Shown here one piece after another: positions 27,595-36,808 of a stretch of DNA of 64,000 bases. How positions within the stretch are numbered: the stretch's first letter is position 1; every line of letters begins with the position of its first letter. The translations under genes were made by a program, and so were the position numbers. Source of the DNA: an uncultured Collinsella sp. (GTDB taxonomy: Bacteria; Actinomycetota; Coriobacteriia; Coriobacteriales; Coriobacteriaceae); NCBI GenBank assembly GCA_937896835.1, contig CALBOJ010000050.1, positions 1-64,000 on the forward strand, read 5' to 3'. A model generated the notes under the pieces. That model made no database searches and was not told the DNA's origin. It saw only the letters and a program-made list of their open reading frames with translations.

Positions 27595-28617
27595 TTAGTT
27601 CGTTCCGCGGAAACCCTTGCCGACGATCTCGGAGCTGTCGACGATCGTGATAAAGGCACCCGGATCGATCTCGCGAGCGTAGCGACGCAGCTGCACGGCC
27701 TCGCGGCGACTCAGCACGCTCATGATCACCGTCACGCACTTGCCCGAGAAAGCACCGTAGCCGCGACTGATAGTCGCCGTACGGTTGAGATGCTTGACGA
27801 TAAACTCCTCGACCTTAAGGGGCTCGGAACAAATGACCGTGCAGACTTTGCGCAGGTGAATGCTCTCGATGGCCTTGTCGACCACGAGCGTCTTGGCAAA
27901 CAGGCCGAGCACGCAGTACAGACCGACGCGCGGACCGTACAAGAAGGCCGCGATGGTCACGATGCCGATATCGACCAGCAGCAGCGCACGGCCGATCTCA
28001 AGCGTCGTGCGGCGCTTGAGGATCATGGCAAGAATGTCCGTGCCACCCGTCGAGGCGCCGATGTCAAAGACAATGGCGCTGCCGAGCGCCGGCAGAATCA
28101 CGGCAAAGCACAGGTCGAGCCACATATCGCCCGTCATCGAGACATCGGTCGGAATAAAGAGCTCAAACAGCGAAACATAGGCGGACAGCGCAAACGAGGC
28201 GAAGACGCTCCACAGGATTGCCTTGCGCTCCAAAAAGATAAAGCCCAAAACGACGAGAACCACGTTGATAATCCACATAAAGACGCCGACGGGCAGGGTC
28301 GGGAATAGCGTGGACAGAATGACCGACACGCCCGAGGTGCCGCCAAAAGCAAAGTGATTAGGGGTTTTAAACGCGACGATGGCAAAGGCCGTGAGGATCA
28401 GGCCCAGATTGAGCTCGGCAAAAAAGCGCGGAAAACCTGGCTCCTGGCTGCGCTTGCGACCAGCGCGCTCGCCCCGCTCGATAACATCGCGATCGACCAC
28501 GCGCTCCATCGGCACTACGGGAGGACGATGCACCTCCTCGGCAGCACGCGACGCCGCCTCTGCCGCAGCGGCCTCAATTGCCCATGCCTTGCTTTCTGTT
28601 TCGTGCTCGTCGGCCAT
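27595..28617 (-). CDS. YitT-family membrane protein
   Basis: A 340-residue protein with about five membrane helices (YitT/DUF161 core, residues 75-250) and a C-terminal DUF2179 domain (about 255-335, with KVCTVICSEPLKVEEFIVKHLNRTATI). Members are proposed membrane transporters or regulators; no reaction is established. The cytoplasmic N-terminus of about 70 residues is charged and not conserved. ATG at 28617 follows GAGGGG at a wide spacing. It is transcribed toward the zinc-ribbon gene and is separated from the upstream Asp23 cluster by a strong terminator. Confidence 0.85.
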   Translation of the reverse strand: MADEHETESKAWAIEAAAAEAASRAAEEVHRPPVVPMERVVDRDVIERGERAGRKRSQEPGFPRFFAELNLGLILTAFAIVAFKTPNHFAFGGTSGVSVILSTLFPTLPVGVFMWIINVVLVVLGFIFLERKAILWSVFASFALSAYVSLFELFIPTDVSMTGDMWLDLCFAVILPALGSAIVFDIGASTGGTDILAMILKRRTTLEIGRALLLVDIGIVTIAAFLYGPRVGLYCVLGLFAKTLVVDKAIESIHLRKVCTVICSEPLKVEEFIVKHLNRTATISRGYGAFSGKCVTVIMSVLSRREAVQLRRYAREIDPGAFITIVDSSEIVGKGFRGTN

Positions 28618-28731
28618 TACGGCAACCCCTCGTTAACAATTTGGAAACAATGCGCCCATTAGAGTAACGCGGAACGTGGGGATTGCAACCCTTAGTTAGA
28701 CGAGCGGTATGACTATATCGGGAGCGTACAA

Positions 28732-28772
28732 AAACGGCCGGCCACGCTTTTGCTTGCGCGGTCGGCCGTTTA
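28732..28772 (-). terminator. intrinsic terminator of the asp23-amaP cluster
   Basis: Arms AACGGCC(G)GCCACGC / GCGCGGTCGGCCGTT, nearly complementary over 15 bases, followed on the minus strand by five T residues. Confidence 0.85.
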
Positions 28773-28825
28773 ATGTTTTCGCAGATAAAACCTGCCAAAA
28801 CAAACCTGTCCCTTTTTGGAAGGTT
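28772..28825 (-). repeat. short dispersed hairpin repeat, copy B
   Basis: Second copy of the 54-bp repeat seen at 2618-2671, about 90% identical. The hairpin arms AACCTGCCAAAA / TTTTTGGAAGGTT carry one mismatch. As in copy A, the last bases of the arm are shared with the TAA stop codon of the adjacent gene (asp23, 28824-28826). Confidence 0.7.
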
Positions 28826-29345
28826 ATTCGTGCTGGCTGGTGCGGTGCTCGTACTCCTCGGGGGTGATGACATCCTCGATGCGCAGGTTGACGCCTGCCA
28901 CCTCGAGACCGGTCATCGCAGCGAGACGCTCGGTCACGCGCGCCTTAACGTCGTCGAAAATCGCGGGCGCGTAGGCGCCGTACTCGATAATGACGGAGAT
29001 GTTGACGACCACGCGGTTGTCATCGGTGACCTCGACCGTCACGCCCTTGGTCAGGTTCTCGGCACCAAACTGCTCCTGCACAAAGTGCATGAGGTTGCCC
29101 TTCATGCCTAGGACGTGCGGCACCTCGCGGGTGGCCATGGCGACGATCTTCTCGATCACGCCGTTGGAATAGGTCAGCGAGTCCTCGGACTCGTCCGCTT
29201 CTTCATCGTCCTCGTCCGCATCGTCGGCGGGCTCGGCCTCGACGAGCGCCTCGTCCTCGAGCGTTACGTCCTCGGCCTCGGCGGCGACGGTCTCGTCCGC
29301 CTCGAGCTCGGTATCGGCCACATCGACCTTCGTGTTAAAAGCCAT
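28824..29345 (-). CDS. Asp23/Gls24-family envelope stress protein
   Basis: A 173-residue protein with an acidic, low-complexity N-terminal half (about residues 10-57, Glu/Asp/Ala-rich) and a C-terminal Asp23 domain (VIEKIVAMATREVPHVLGMKG ... VVVNISVIIEYG). Asp23 proteins gather at the inner face of the membrane through the AmaP anchor and respond to alkaline or envelope stress. The amaP homologue and a DUF2273 gene lie just upstream on the same strand, forming the known cluster. AAGGAGG precedes the ATG at 29345. Confidence 0.9.
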   Translation of the reverse strand: MAFNTKVDVADTELEADETVAAEAEDVTLEDEALVEAEPADDADEDDEEADESEDSLTYSNGVIEKIVAMATREVPHVLGMKGNLMHFVQEQFGAENLTKGVTVEVTDDNRVVVNISVIIEYGAYAPAIFDDVKARVTERLAAMTGLEVAGVNLRIEDVITPEEYEHRTSQHE

Positions 29346-29389
29346 GGTTCCTCCTTATGCCCACCGCGCACGCGGCGGTTGAATACATG

Positions 29390-29767
29390 CTAGCGGCCGC
29401 TAAACAGACGGCCGAAGAAGTTGACGATCCCGTTCTCGCCATCGCGAATCTGGCCGATCACGGCACCGATCAGCACAAAGAATGCAATGACAAGCGTATC
29501 CCACAGGCCGAGCGTGAGCACCAGCACGGCGAGCACAAAACCAGCGACGGCTCCAAGCGTGGTGTTGGGATGACGCACAGCATAGCTCCAGATAGCCGCC
29601 CCCGTACCCTTGATGAGACCCATGGCCTCATCAAAATCGTCGGCGACCGCGTCTTGTAACTCGGTTGCCTCTGCTTTGGAATCAACAGGTTCGCTCGCCG
29701 GCGTAGCGCTCTGGTCAATCGTCAGGCGCGGCGTACGAGCGGTCTTATCTTGATTGGTATCACTCAC
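29390..29767 (-). CDS. DUF2273-type small membrane protein of the Asp23 cluster
   Basis: A 125-residue protein with a charged N-terminus and two hydrophobic segments in about 65-105 (TTLGAVAGFVLAVLVLTLGL and TLVIAFFVLIGAVIGQI) ending IVNFFGRLFSGR, a pattern seen in DUF2273 proteins next to asp23 and amaP. Function unknown. The start is GTG at 29767, seven bases after GGAGG and overlapping the end of amaP by eight bases, so translation is coupled. A longer frame to 29986 is antisense noise. Confidence 0.8.
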   Translation of the reverse strand: MSDTNQDKTARTPRLTIDQSATPASEPVDSKAEATELQDAVADDFDEAMGLIKGTGAAIWSYAVRHPNTTLGAVAGFVLAVLVLTLGLWDTLVIAFFVLIGAVIGQIRDGENGIVNFFGRLFSGR

Positions 29768-30305
29768 CGGAAACCTCCACGGTCTGGACGGTAGTCTTGG
29801 ACGGCAAAAAACGGACACGCGCGGTCGTACCCGGCGTGCCGAGCATGGTGTCGCAGGCCTTCTCGATGCGCTGCTGCATCGAGGTGGCAAGAGCGGCAAC
29901 GTCCTTATCATCGAGCGCGATGGCCTCGACCTTAAAACGGACGTGCGAATCGTCGGAGCCTTGGACGCGGGCCTCGATATGCTCAACCATCACGCGGTCG
30001 TCGCGCTCGGCAGCAGCCCTGGCGCACGAAGAAAGCGCCGCAAGGGTAACCTCGATATTGCGCTCCCCCGCCGGATGCACGCAGGACGGCTCGCGACGGG
30101 CGAACATCAGGCGGAAAAAGCTCAGCAGTACGCCAAGCGCCACGACGCCGGCGCACACCGTCACGACGATGCGCGGCATGGGGTCGCGCATCAGCAGCAT
30201 AAAGCGATACGTATACGGCCCCCAAAACTGGCAGACAAGCGTACCCAGCGCCACGATGGTGGCGGCAAGATACACGATCGCTAGGGCTCGTTTGAGTACG
30301 CGCAC
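29760..30305 (-). CDS. amaP: alkaline shock response membrane anchor protein AmaP
   Basis: A 181-residue protein with two membrane helices (about 9-30 and 43-65) and a cytoplasmic domain with the AmaP-like GERNIEVTLAALSSCAR and RVRFLPSKTTVQTVEV. In Firmicutes AmaP anchors Asp23 at the membrane; the same role is inferred here from its neighbours. The start is GTG at 30305, six bases after GGAG. First gene of the amaP-DUF2273-asp23 operon. Confidence 0.82.
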   Translation of the reverse strand: MRVLKRALAIVYLAATIVALGTLVCQFWGPYTYRFMLLMRDPMPRIVVTVCAGVVALGVLLSFFRLMFARREPSCVHPAGERNIEVTLAALSSCARAAAERDDRVMVEHIEARVQGSDDSHVRFKVEAIALDDKDVAALATSMQQRIEKACDTMLGTPGTTARVRFLPSKTTVQTVEVSGE

Positions 30306-30364
30306 GCGGCGCTCCCTTCAAATCTCGGCTCTCGAAATGCAGAACGGTTCGCATCATTATAAAA

Positions 30365-30402
30365 GAGCCGGGTCCGGTGCTCTACGCACGCGGATCCGGC
30401 TC
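30365..30402 (-). terminator. intrinsic terminator of yebC
   Basis: Twelve-base arms GAGCCGGGTCCG / CGGATCCGGCTC (one mismatch) with a 14-base loop, followed on the minus strand by TTTTAT. Lies 70 bases after the yebC stop. Confidence 0.85.
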
Positions 30403-30471
30403 ATCTATTCCACGAGGCTTGCATGCTCGCTTCATTATGCCCAGATATGCACGGCTTAACCCGTGCGAGCG

Positions 30472-31278
30472 CTACTCCTCCTCGAGGGCAGCGATGACCT
30501 CGTCGGTCATGTCCATGGTGCTGTAAACATCCTGGACGTCGTCGAGCTCCTCAAGACGGTCGATGAGGCGCTGGACCTTCTTGGCGTCGGTACCAGAGAC
30601 CTCGGTCGGGGTGGTCGGGACCATGGTGGTCTCGGAACCCTTGACCTGGACGCCCTGCTCCTCGAGCGCCTTGGAGACAGCCATGACGTCGTTGGCAGCA
30701 GTCCAGACGATCCACTCCTCGCCGGCATCCTCGTAGTCCTCGCCACCGGCCTCGGCGATGGCCATCATGAACTCATCCTCGTCACCGGCAGCACCGTTGG
30801 CGATCATGGTCTCCTTCTTGGCGTTCTCGTCCAGGATCTCCTTGGCGACGACGATCTGGCCCTTGCGCTCAAACTGGAAGGCGACGGAGCCGGAGGTGCC
30901 CAGGTTGCCACCAGCGTGGGAGAAGGCGGAACGGACATCAGCGGCGGTACGGTTGCGGTTGTCGGTCAGGCAGTCGACGTAGACGGCGACACCGGCGGGA
31001 CCGTAGCCCTCGTACACGATGTTCTCGTAGACGGCGGCGTCAGCACCCGAACCAAAAGCCTTGTCAATAGCGGACTTGATCTTGTCCTTAGGCATGGACT
31101 GAGCCTTGGCCTTGGCAACGGCAGCGGCGAGGCTGGCGTTGTTCTCGGGCAGCGGGTCACCGCCGAGACGGGCAGCAACGGTGATGTTGCGGCTGAGCTT
31201 GGAGAAGAGGGCGGAACGCTTGGCGTCCTGCGCGCCCTTACGATGCTTGGTTGTGGCCCACTTAGAGTGTCCGGACAT
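30472..31278 (-). CDS. yebC: YebC/PmpR-family (TACO1) protein
   Basis: A 268-residue member of the conserved YebC family, begun by MSGHSKWATTKHRKGAQDAKR, with NRTAADVRSAFSHAGGNLG in the middle. YebC proteins act as DNA-binding regulators in some bacteria and as ribosome-associated factors relieving proline stalls in others; which applies here is unknown. It is about 20 residues longer than usual, with acidic inserts near residues 155-180. AGGAG lies seven bases before the ATG at 31278. Monocistronic by layout. Confidence 0.95.
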   Translation of the reverse strand: MSGHSKWATTKHRKGAQDAKRSALFSKLSRNITVAARLGGDPLPENNASLAAAVAKAKAQSMPKDKIKSAIDKAFGSGADAAVYENIVYEGYGPAGVAVYVDCLTDNRNRTAADVRSAFSHAGGNLGTSGSVAFQFERKGQIVVAKEILDENAKKETMIANGAAGDEDEFMMAIAEAGGEDYEDAGEEWIVWTAANDVMAVSKALEEQGVQVKGSETTMVPTTPTEVSGTDAKKVQRLIDRLEELDDVQDVYSTMDMTDEVIAALEEE

Positions 31279-31445
31279 ACGTGTCTCCTATCGGTTTCGA
31301 CCTAAAGCCCAGCGCAGATGCTCGGGCAATATAAACAAACGTCGTTATGATATACCTACTGGCCTGCAAGATAAACCCCAAAATGAAGGCGTCGTGATGA
31401 TGGCCCCTTTGGTGCAGCAAAGAAACCTGACCCCAATGCACCAGG

Positions 31446-33629
31446 TTAGAACCAGAGGAAGTCGCTGCGGGTGACGGTGACGCCGATGGCGAAGGGCATG
31501 CAGGCGATGACCGGATACAGGTAGCGCATGTAGGTCGAGCCGTTGCACGGACCAATCAGGCACACGGCGAGCACGCCCAACAGCGGCACCCAGATCGCCA
31601 GCGCACGCCATGAATGACGACGCAGCAGGTAGACCACCACGGCGATCATGATCCACACATAGGTGGCCGAGCTCATGGTGAGCGAAATAAACGGGATGCG
31701 TTGTACTGCCACACGGTACAGATTGATCAGGTGGTCACACCAGCGCACCACGTTGCTGTCAACCGGATGGAAGTCGAAGTACTTGAGGTTGTCGGGACGC
31801 GCCATGATCTCGGCACTACGCGCCGTGCTGTAGACCCAGGCATCGCGCGCGCTCGGATAAAAGTAGCCGTAATAGTTATTGATGAGCGCCGAGATATAGC
31901 ACTCGGGATCCTTTTTGAACATCTGCGCCCAGACCTCAAAATAGGCCTTGATGTCCTCCTGCGAGGCGTACTCGTTAAAGCAGTTCTTGACGGCATCCGA
32001 CTTATCCGGGTTGTAACGGCGGCCCAGATTCTCGTACTTGAGCACCCGGTCGATCACGGCGCGCTCCTCATCGGTCACCAAGCCGTCGCAAGGAGCCTCC
32101 ACGATGGCGCCGTCCTCCTTTACCGTGGGGTTGACGCCCGAGTTGAGGCCGTCGTGCTTTTGGACGAAACGAGCCGTCTGTTGGAACGGAATCGAGAGGA
32201 TTTCGCGCTTGGAACCAGGCGTGATGTCGTGCGCCGGCATAAAGACCTTGGTGAAGTACATATTAGAGGCAAGGCAGAGTGCGAGCACCGCGAGGACGCC
32301 AACCCAGCGGAAGCGCGGCGTGGCGCATGAGACCGCGGTGCCCGTCTGCTTAGCCGCACGACGGGCGACATGTACATCCCATGCGCAAAACGCCGCCGCA
32401 ATCACGCAGGCCGCCAACGGAAAGACCAGACCGCCATTGCGCAAAAACGTGGAACCCATGGCAGCCAGCGCAAGCAACAGCCAGTCGTGGCGCGCAAAGA
32501 GCACGGGCCTCTGTTCGCCCGCACGCTCGGCATTGGCATCACGACGGGGCAAGCCACATGCCACGAGCTTGACGGTCTGTACCAGCAGCACCAAAAACGC
32601 GTCGGCAAAGAGCACGTCTTTGGTGAGCAACGCCGCGTAGTTAGAGAACATCGGCATAAACGCAAAGAACAGCAGGATCGCACCGCGAACCGGCAGGCTC
32701 ACGCCCAGTTTGCGCAGCGACGAAATGGAATAGGCCATGCAGGCAGCCGTGATGACAAATTGAGCGCAGGTATAGATGATGAGGCCCGCGTTAGCGCTGT
32801 TGAACAGCGAAAGCCCCAGTTGAACGCACGAGCCGATAATGGCCGTGTGCACTACGGGATGATGCCCGTTGAGCAGCACGTTGGGGTTGAGTAGGCGCAG
32901 GTAGTCGCTCGTGCCGTTGGGATAGTTGAACCACTGGCGAATCTGCGCACCCGTATCTCCCATAAAAAGGCCGGGCAGCGAAGCGATGAGCGTGGGCGCC
33001 CAGGCGATCATAAGCACCAGGAAGGGCCCGGCAAAGGGATGGACCGAGAGCACGGCGTGAGCCACACGCCATATGCGGCCAAAGTGCGCCTCGGAAAACG
33101 GGATGCGTCGGGAGCTCAGCCAATCCAGACACTCAAAAGCCAGATAGAAGGCCACGATCGCTAGGAGCATCCAGCCCGCGCCGCCAATCCAGGCGCAGAT
33201 GATGCGGGCCTTGTCGCCAAGAACAATCTCGGCCGAGTCGGTGAGGTCGTAGCTGCGGCCGAACACCATGCAGATGGCGAAAAACAGCGACGGCAGAATG
33301 ATCGATGGGCGCCAGGTGTCGCCACGGCCAAAGAACACGTAGCGAAACGGCAGCGTGAGCAGGCAGGCAAGCGCAAGCAGCATGACCGCGTCGGTATGGC
33401 CGGCAAACGAGAGGAGCACCTCGTAGCACACGTACAGCATGCCCGAGGCTTTGGGGTCAATCGCCAAGACTGCGTTGCTCGACACCGGGGCGGGATCGAT
33501 GGAAAACGCCGTGGTCGCCAACAGCGCGAGCAGAAATGCGATGAGCGTCTGCTTGGCGGGGTAGCGCTTAAACCAGACGATGCGGGCCGCGTCGCGCGCA
33601 GCCGTTGTGGAGAGATCGGAATCCTTCAC
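31446..33629 (-). CDS. DUF6020-like large multi-pass membrane protein
   Basis: A 727-residue protein with about 12 membrane helices, an extracytoplasmic stretch around 495-620 containing MPAHDITPGSKREILSIPFQ and DKSDAVKNCFNEY, and further helices at the C-terminus. The design is that of DUF6020 / GT-C-type glycosyltransferases common in gut actinobacteria, where an early loop acidic pair would be the lipid-sugar site; here GDTGAQIRQW near 235 is a candidate. Enzymatic activity is inferred, not shown. Start is GTG at 33629 with AAAGG ten bases upstream. Confidence 0.65.
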   Translation of the reverse strand: MKDSDLSTTAARDAARIVWFKRYPAKQTLIAFLLALLATTAFSIDPAPVSSNAVLAIDPKASGMLYVCYEVLLSFAGHTDAVMLLALACLLTLPFRYVFFGRGDTWRPSIILPSLFFAICMVFGRSYDLTDSAEIVLGDKARIICAWIGGAGWMLLAIVAFYLAFECLDWLSSRRIPFSEAHFGRIWRVAHAVLSVHPFAGPFLVLMIAWAPTLIASLPGLFMGDTGAQIRQWFNYPNGTSDYLRLLNPNVLLNGHHPVVHTAIIGSCVQLGLSLFNSANAGLIIYTCAQFVITAACMAYSISSLRKLGVSLPVRGAILLFFAFMPMFSNYAALLTKDVLFADAFLVLLVQTVKLVACGLPRRDANAERAGEQRPVLFARHDWLLLALAAMGSTFLRNGGLVFPLAACVIAAAFCAWDVHVARRAAKQTGTAVSCATPRFRWVGVLAVLALCLASNMYFTKVFMPAHDITPGSKREILSIPFQQTARFVQKHDGLNSGVNPTVKEDGAIVEAPCDGLVTDEERAVIDRVLKYENLGRRYNPDKSDAVKNCFNEYASQEDIKAYFEVWAQMFKKDPECYISALINNYYGYFYPSARDAWVYSTARSAEIMARPDNLKYFDFHPVDSNVVRWCDHLINLYRVAVQRIPFISLTMSSATYVWIMIAVVVYLLRRHSWRALAIWVPLLGVLAVCLIGPCNGSTYMRYLYPVIACMPFAIGVTVTRSDFLWF

Positions 33630-33648
33630 AGTCCGAAAGCCTTTCTAG

Positions 33649-33703
33649 AAACCTGCCAAAAAGGGACAGGTTTATTTTGGCAGGTTTTATCTGGGGAAAC
33701 GTT
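33649..33703 (+). repeat. short dispersed hairpin repeat, copy C
   Basis: Third copy of the 54-bp repeat, inverted relative to copies at 2618 and 28772. Arms AACCTGCCAAAA / TTTTGGCAGGTTTT are intact. Here it does not touch a stop codon but sits 20 bases upstream of the start of the gene at 31446-33629, showing that the repeat spreads independently of gene orientation. Confidence 0.7.
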
Positions 33704-33732
33704 ACGGTTCTGTCATCATTGCCCAGCAAACC

Positions 33733-33761
33733 ACCACAAAGGTGCCTGCCCCCTTTGTGGT
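33733..33761 (-). terminator. hairpin after lgt, related repeat (copy D)
   Basis: Arms ACCACAAAGG / CCTTTGTGGT around GTGCCTGCCC. A second GTGGTGGTT arm follows and runs into the lgt stop codon TAA (33774-33776). It shares the CCTG(T/C)CCC loop with the other hairpins of this family. Confidence 0.55.
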
Positions 33762-33773
33762 CGTATGTGGTGG

Positions 33774-34595
33774 TTAAGCGTCGAGGTAGATGCGCTGGGG
33801 GCGATTGCGGTGTCGGGCGAAGATGATGAGCGCCAGGCCCGCAATAACGAGCGGAAGGCTCAGCAGCTGACCCATCGTGATGACGCCGCCCAGCAGATAG
33901 CCAAGCTGGGCGTCGGGCACGCGCACGAACTCGACGAGGAAGCGGACGATGCCGTAACCCATCACAAACACGCCCATAAACGTGCCCTGGGGCAGCAGCG
34001 GCTTTTTGCGGCTGAGCACCTGCAGAATGCAAAAGAGCACAATGCCCTCAAGAAATGCCTCGTAGAGCTGGGAGGGGTGACGCGACATATCGCCCGCGGT
34101 GCCACCGAAGACCACGCCCCAGGGCAGATCGGTCGGCTTGCCCCACAGCTCACCATTGACAAAGTTGGCACAACGGCCCAGACACAAGGCCAGCGGCGCG
34201 CCGATGACGGCAAGGTCTGCCAGAGTCCATGCATCGAGCTTATACATGCGGCACACGATGATGCCGCCCAAGATGCCGCCGACCAGGCCACCGTGGAAGC
34301 TCATGCCGCCCTCGTTGGTGGCAAAGATCTCGAGCGGGTGCGCCCAGTAGTAGCCGTCGCCGTAAAAGATGACGTAGAACAGACGGGCGCCAATGATAAG
34401 GCCAAAGACCACGCCGACCACGACACTCGTCAGGTCGTCAATCGTGATGCTAAAGCCCCAGCGACGCTGCGTGCGGTACATGACAACCGCCGTGAGCAGG
34501 GCACCGACCACATAGGCCAGACCATACCAGTAAATCGTGATGGGCCCCGCCGAAATCGCGACGGGATCAAGCATATGGTAGAAGTCGTTGAGCAT
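33774..34595 (-). CDS. lgt: prolipoprotein diacylglyceryl transferase
   Basis: Membrane enzyme that moves diacylglycerol from phosphatidylglycerol to the lipobox cysteine of prelipoproteins. The 273-residue protein has about seven helices and the family signatures MSFHGGLVGGI, with the essential His, and GRCANFVNGELWG. The ATG at 34595 lies five bases after AGGAGGG; an in-frame upstream reading to 34655 has no ribosome site. Lipoproteins needing it in this window include the amino-acid-binding protein at 57187. Confidence 0.96.
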   Translation of the reverse strand: MLNDFYHMLDPVAISAGPITIYWYGLAYVVGALLTAVVMYRTQRRWGFSITIDDLTSVVVGVVFGLIIGARLFYVIFYGDGYYWAHPLEIFATNEGGMSFHGGLVGGILGGIIVCRMYKLDAWTLADLAVIGAPLALCLGRCANFVNGELWGKPTDLPWGVVFGGTAGDMSRHPSQLYEAFLEGIVLFCILQVLSRKKPLLPQGTFMGVFVMGYGIVRFLVEFVRVPDAQLGYLLGGVITMGQLLSLPLVIAGLALIIFARHRNRPQRIYLDA

Positions 34596-34704
34596 GTCGA
34601 CCCTCCTACTCCCTACATACAAATGCGGCCGCGGGCCTTGCGCTCGCAGCCGCATATTTGGGCGTAACGTCTATGCGGAGTATGCCGTCCGCAGCTTTCG
34701 CATC

Positions 34705-34983
34705 TTAGAACGGCGCGTACTCGTCGTACAGGTCGTCGGTCTCGCCGGAGGCATTAACCTGCTCGACACGGGTAACGCCGGGCACATGCTCCTTCAGGAT
34801 GCGCTCAATACCCATGGACAGGGTCAGCGAGCTCATGGGGCAGCCGGCGCAAGCGCCCTGCAGCTCCAGTTTGACGACGCCCTCGTCGTCAACGCCCACA
34901 TACTCCATATCGCCGCCGTCGGCCTGCAGGTTGGGGCGAATCTCTTCAAGAACCTTCTTAAGCAGCTCTTCGTTAACAGCCAC
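34705..34983 (-). CDS. NifU C-terminal-domain iron-sulfur carrier
   Basis: A 92-residue protein of the NifU_C/NfuA type that can hold and pass on an Fe-S cluster. The paired cysteines are in CAGCPMSSLT near 48-51 and the fold begins VLEEIRPNLQADGGDMEYV. It stands alone, without the NifU N-terminal scaffold. The start is GTG at 34983 after AAGGAG. Function as a carrier is inferred from the family. Confidence 0.88.
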   Translation of the reverse strand: MAVNEELLKKVLEEIRPNLQADGGDMEYVGVDDEGVVKLELQGACAGCPMSSLTLSMGIERILKEHVPGVTRVEQVNASGETDDLYDEYAPF

Positions 34984-35155
34984 AGGGGCTCCTTTCTCAC
35001 AATTACGCGGGCGCGCCCGCGGACAGAAGCTATGTTACTACAGCCGTGTACCCGCTCACGAGCCGTCCATGCGCGCAGACGCGACTTTCACGAGTAGTCA
35101 ATTTGGGACGGGGATCTTTTAGCTGCCTGTTGTTACCAGCTGGCGTTGGCACGCG

Positions 35156-35680
35156 CTACTGCCGAGCCTGTCCCCCGGTACCAATCTGGACATCGACGAT
35201 AACCTGGCGGTAGCTAATACCGCAGGAGTCGAGAATGCGGCGGCTGATGCGGCCGTCGTCGGTGTCGGCGTACTTGTTGTCCAGGTAGACAACCTCGCCC
35301 ACACCCACCTGCGCCAAAATCTTGGCGCAGTCGTGGCACGGGAACAGCGTGACGTAGACCGTGGAACCCTCGAGGTCCTTGAGCGAGCCACGGTAGTTGA
35401 GCACGGCGTTGGCCTCGGCATGGACCACGTAGTTGTGCTTGTCCTGCAGCGGGTCGTCGCTCGTACCCCACGGGAAAAAGTCGTCGTTGAGCGCCGAGGG
35501 CGTACCGTTGTAGCCCACCGAAAGGATACGGTGGTTGGTGCTGGCGATGCACGCACCCACCTGCGTGTTGGGGTCCTTGCTGCGGCGCTGTGCGGCGATG
35601 GCCACGCTCATAAAGAACTCGTCCCAGCTAATGACGTCCAGGCGCTTGCCTGACGAAGTTTGATGAAGATCGTCCGACAT
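35156..35680 (-). CDS. comEB: deoxycytidylate deaminase, ComEB type
   Basis: Zinc-dependent deaminase turning dCMP to dUMP, feeding thymidylate synthesis. The 174-residue protein has the zinc ligand and proton-shuttle motif HAEANAVLN and the PCHDCAKIL pair of cysteines, plus the substrate loop GYNGTPSALNDDFFPWG. ATG at 35680 is seven bases after GGAGGT. ComEB is named for its position in competence operons; no competence gene is adjacent here. Standing alone, it is best read as a dCMP deaminase. Confidence 0.93.
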   Translation of the reverse strand: MSDDLHQTSSGKRLDVISWDEFFMSVAIAAQRRSKDPNTQVGACIASTNHRILSVGYNGTPSALNDDFFPWGTSDDPLQDKHNYVVHAEANAVLNYRGSLKDLEGSTVYVTLFPCHDCAKILAQVGVGEVVYLDNKYADTDDGRISRRILDSCGISYRQVIVDVQIGTGGQARQ

Positions 35681-35764
35681 GGCAGACACCTCCGTAATCG
35701 CAATAGTTTGACCCATTGTAGCAGGTGAAAGGTGGGGGCGTTTGTCCCACCGGCGCCCTCACTT

Positions 35765-36616
35765 TTACACGCGGCGGGGCTTTTGGTTGATGCGGTAGAG
35801 CTCGGCGAGTCCTCGCAACGTCAGCGCGTCGTCTACCGTCAGGCTGTGGCCGACCAGCGACGCGAGCGCCTCGGCATCGTCGCCGGTAATGACGATGGGC
35901 ACGTCGCCCTCCCCCGAGGCCTTGGTCGCGCGCATCTCGGCAAGCACCATGTCGAGCATGCCGTCGATGCGTGCCACCTCGCCCAGAACCACGCCCGAAC
36001 GCATGGCCTCGCGCGTGTTGCGGCCGATCACATGCGTGGGTGCCGAGGGCTCGACCTGCGGCAGACGCGCCGCAGCAGCCGAAAGCGAGCGGGCGCCAAG
36101 CGCCAGACCCGGCGCGATGACGCCGCCCACAAAGGTGCCGCGCGCGTCGATGACCTCGATATTGGTCGTGGTACCCAAGTCGATCACGATGCACGGAGAG
36201 CCGTAGACGGCACGGGCCGCCACGGCGTCGGCGATGCGGTCGGGGCCGATCTCGGCCGGGTCGTCGTAGCGGACGGGCATGCCGGTCTTGAGGCCCGGCC
36301 CCACCGTGAGCACGCGTCCCGTGCAGGTGCGAAAAAGTGCCGCCTTCCACGGACGCTCGAGCGCCGGCACCACGCAACTCAGGACTGCAGCTGCGGGAAC
36401 GAGCGCGCCGGGCATGCCCGCATCGGCCGCCAGCGCGGCCATGACTTGAGCGAGACGCATACGCGCTTCGTCGGCCGTAATGCTCGACGGCGTCGTGATC
36501 TCGCACGTCGCAAGCGGACATTCCTGCGCCGCGGCCGAATCCTCTGCAAACAGGCCAAAGCGAATGAACGTGTTGCCCACGTCGACCGTCAATATATATG
36601 CGCACCCATTAAGCAT
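35765..36616 (-). CDS. coaX: type III pantothenate kinase
   Basis: ATP-dependent kinase for the first step of CoA synthesis. The 283-residue ASKHA-fold protein shows DVGNTFIRFG at the N-terminus, GPDRIADAVAARA with the catalytic aspartate, and the DLGTTTNIEVID phosphate loop, all typical of CoaX. ATG at 36616 follows AAAGGAG at eight bases; the frame extends further upstream without a ribosome site. Secure call. Confidence 0.95.
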   Translation of the reverse strand: MLNGCAYILTVDVGNTFIRFGLFAEDSAAAQECPLATCEITTPSSITADEARMRLAQVMAALAADAGMPGALVPAAAVLSCVVPALERPWKAALFRTCTGRVLTVGPGLKTGMPVRYDDPAEIGPDRIADAVAARAVYGSPCIVIDLGTTTNIEVIDARGTFVGGVIAPGLALGARSLSAAAARLPQVEPSAPTHVIGRNTREAMRSGVVLGEVARIDGMLDMVLAEMRATKASGEGDVPIVITGDDAEALASLVGHSLTVDDALTLRGLAELYRINQKPRRV

Positions 36617-36690
36617 CGTCGGCGCTCCTTTCGTCTGCCCAGCAGTATATCGCCTACCTAAACCAGTCATCCCAAAATGACTAGCTTGCG

Positions 36691-36698
36691 GCTATACT
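36691..36698 (+). promoter_or_regulatory. candidate -10 of the OPT transporter gene
   Basis: GC-TATACT-GG lies about 110 bases upstream of the start at 36809. The same ATACTGG string appears in the gaps before the genes at 24537 and (opposite strand) 54724. No clear -35. Confidence 0.35.
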
Positions 36699-36808
36699 GG
36701 TGCGCGGTCGTTTGCGAGCTCACGCGGCGGCCCTTGGTAACCCGACTTCCCGCGCCGTATCCGTAACGGCGCTCCCGGGGGAAGCGGATATACGCAAAGG
36801 AGTTTTAT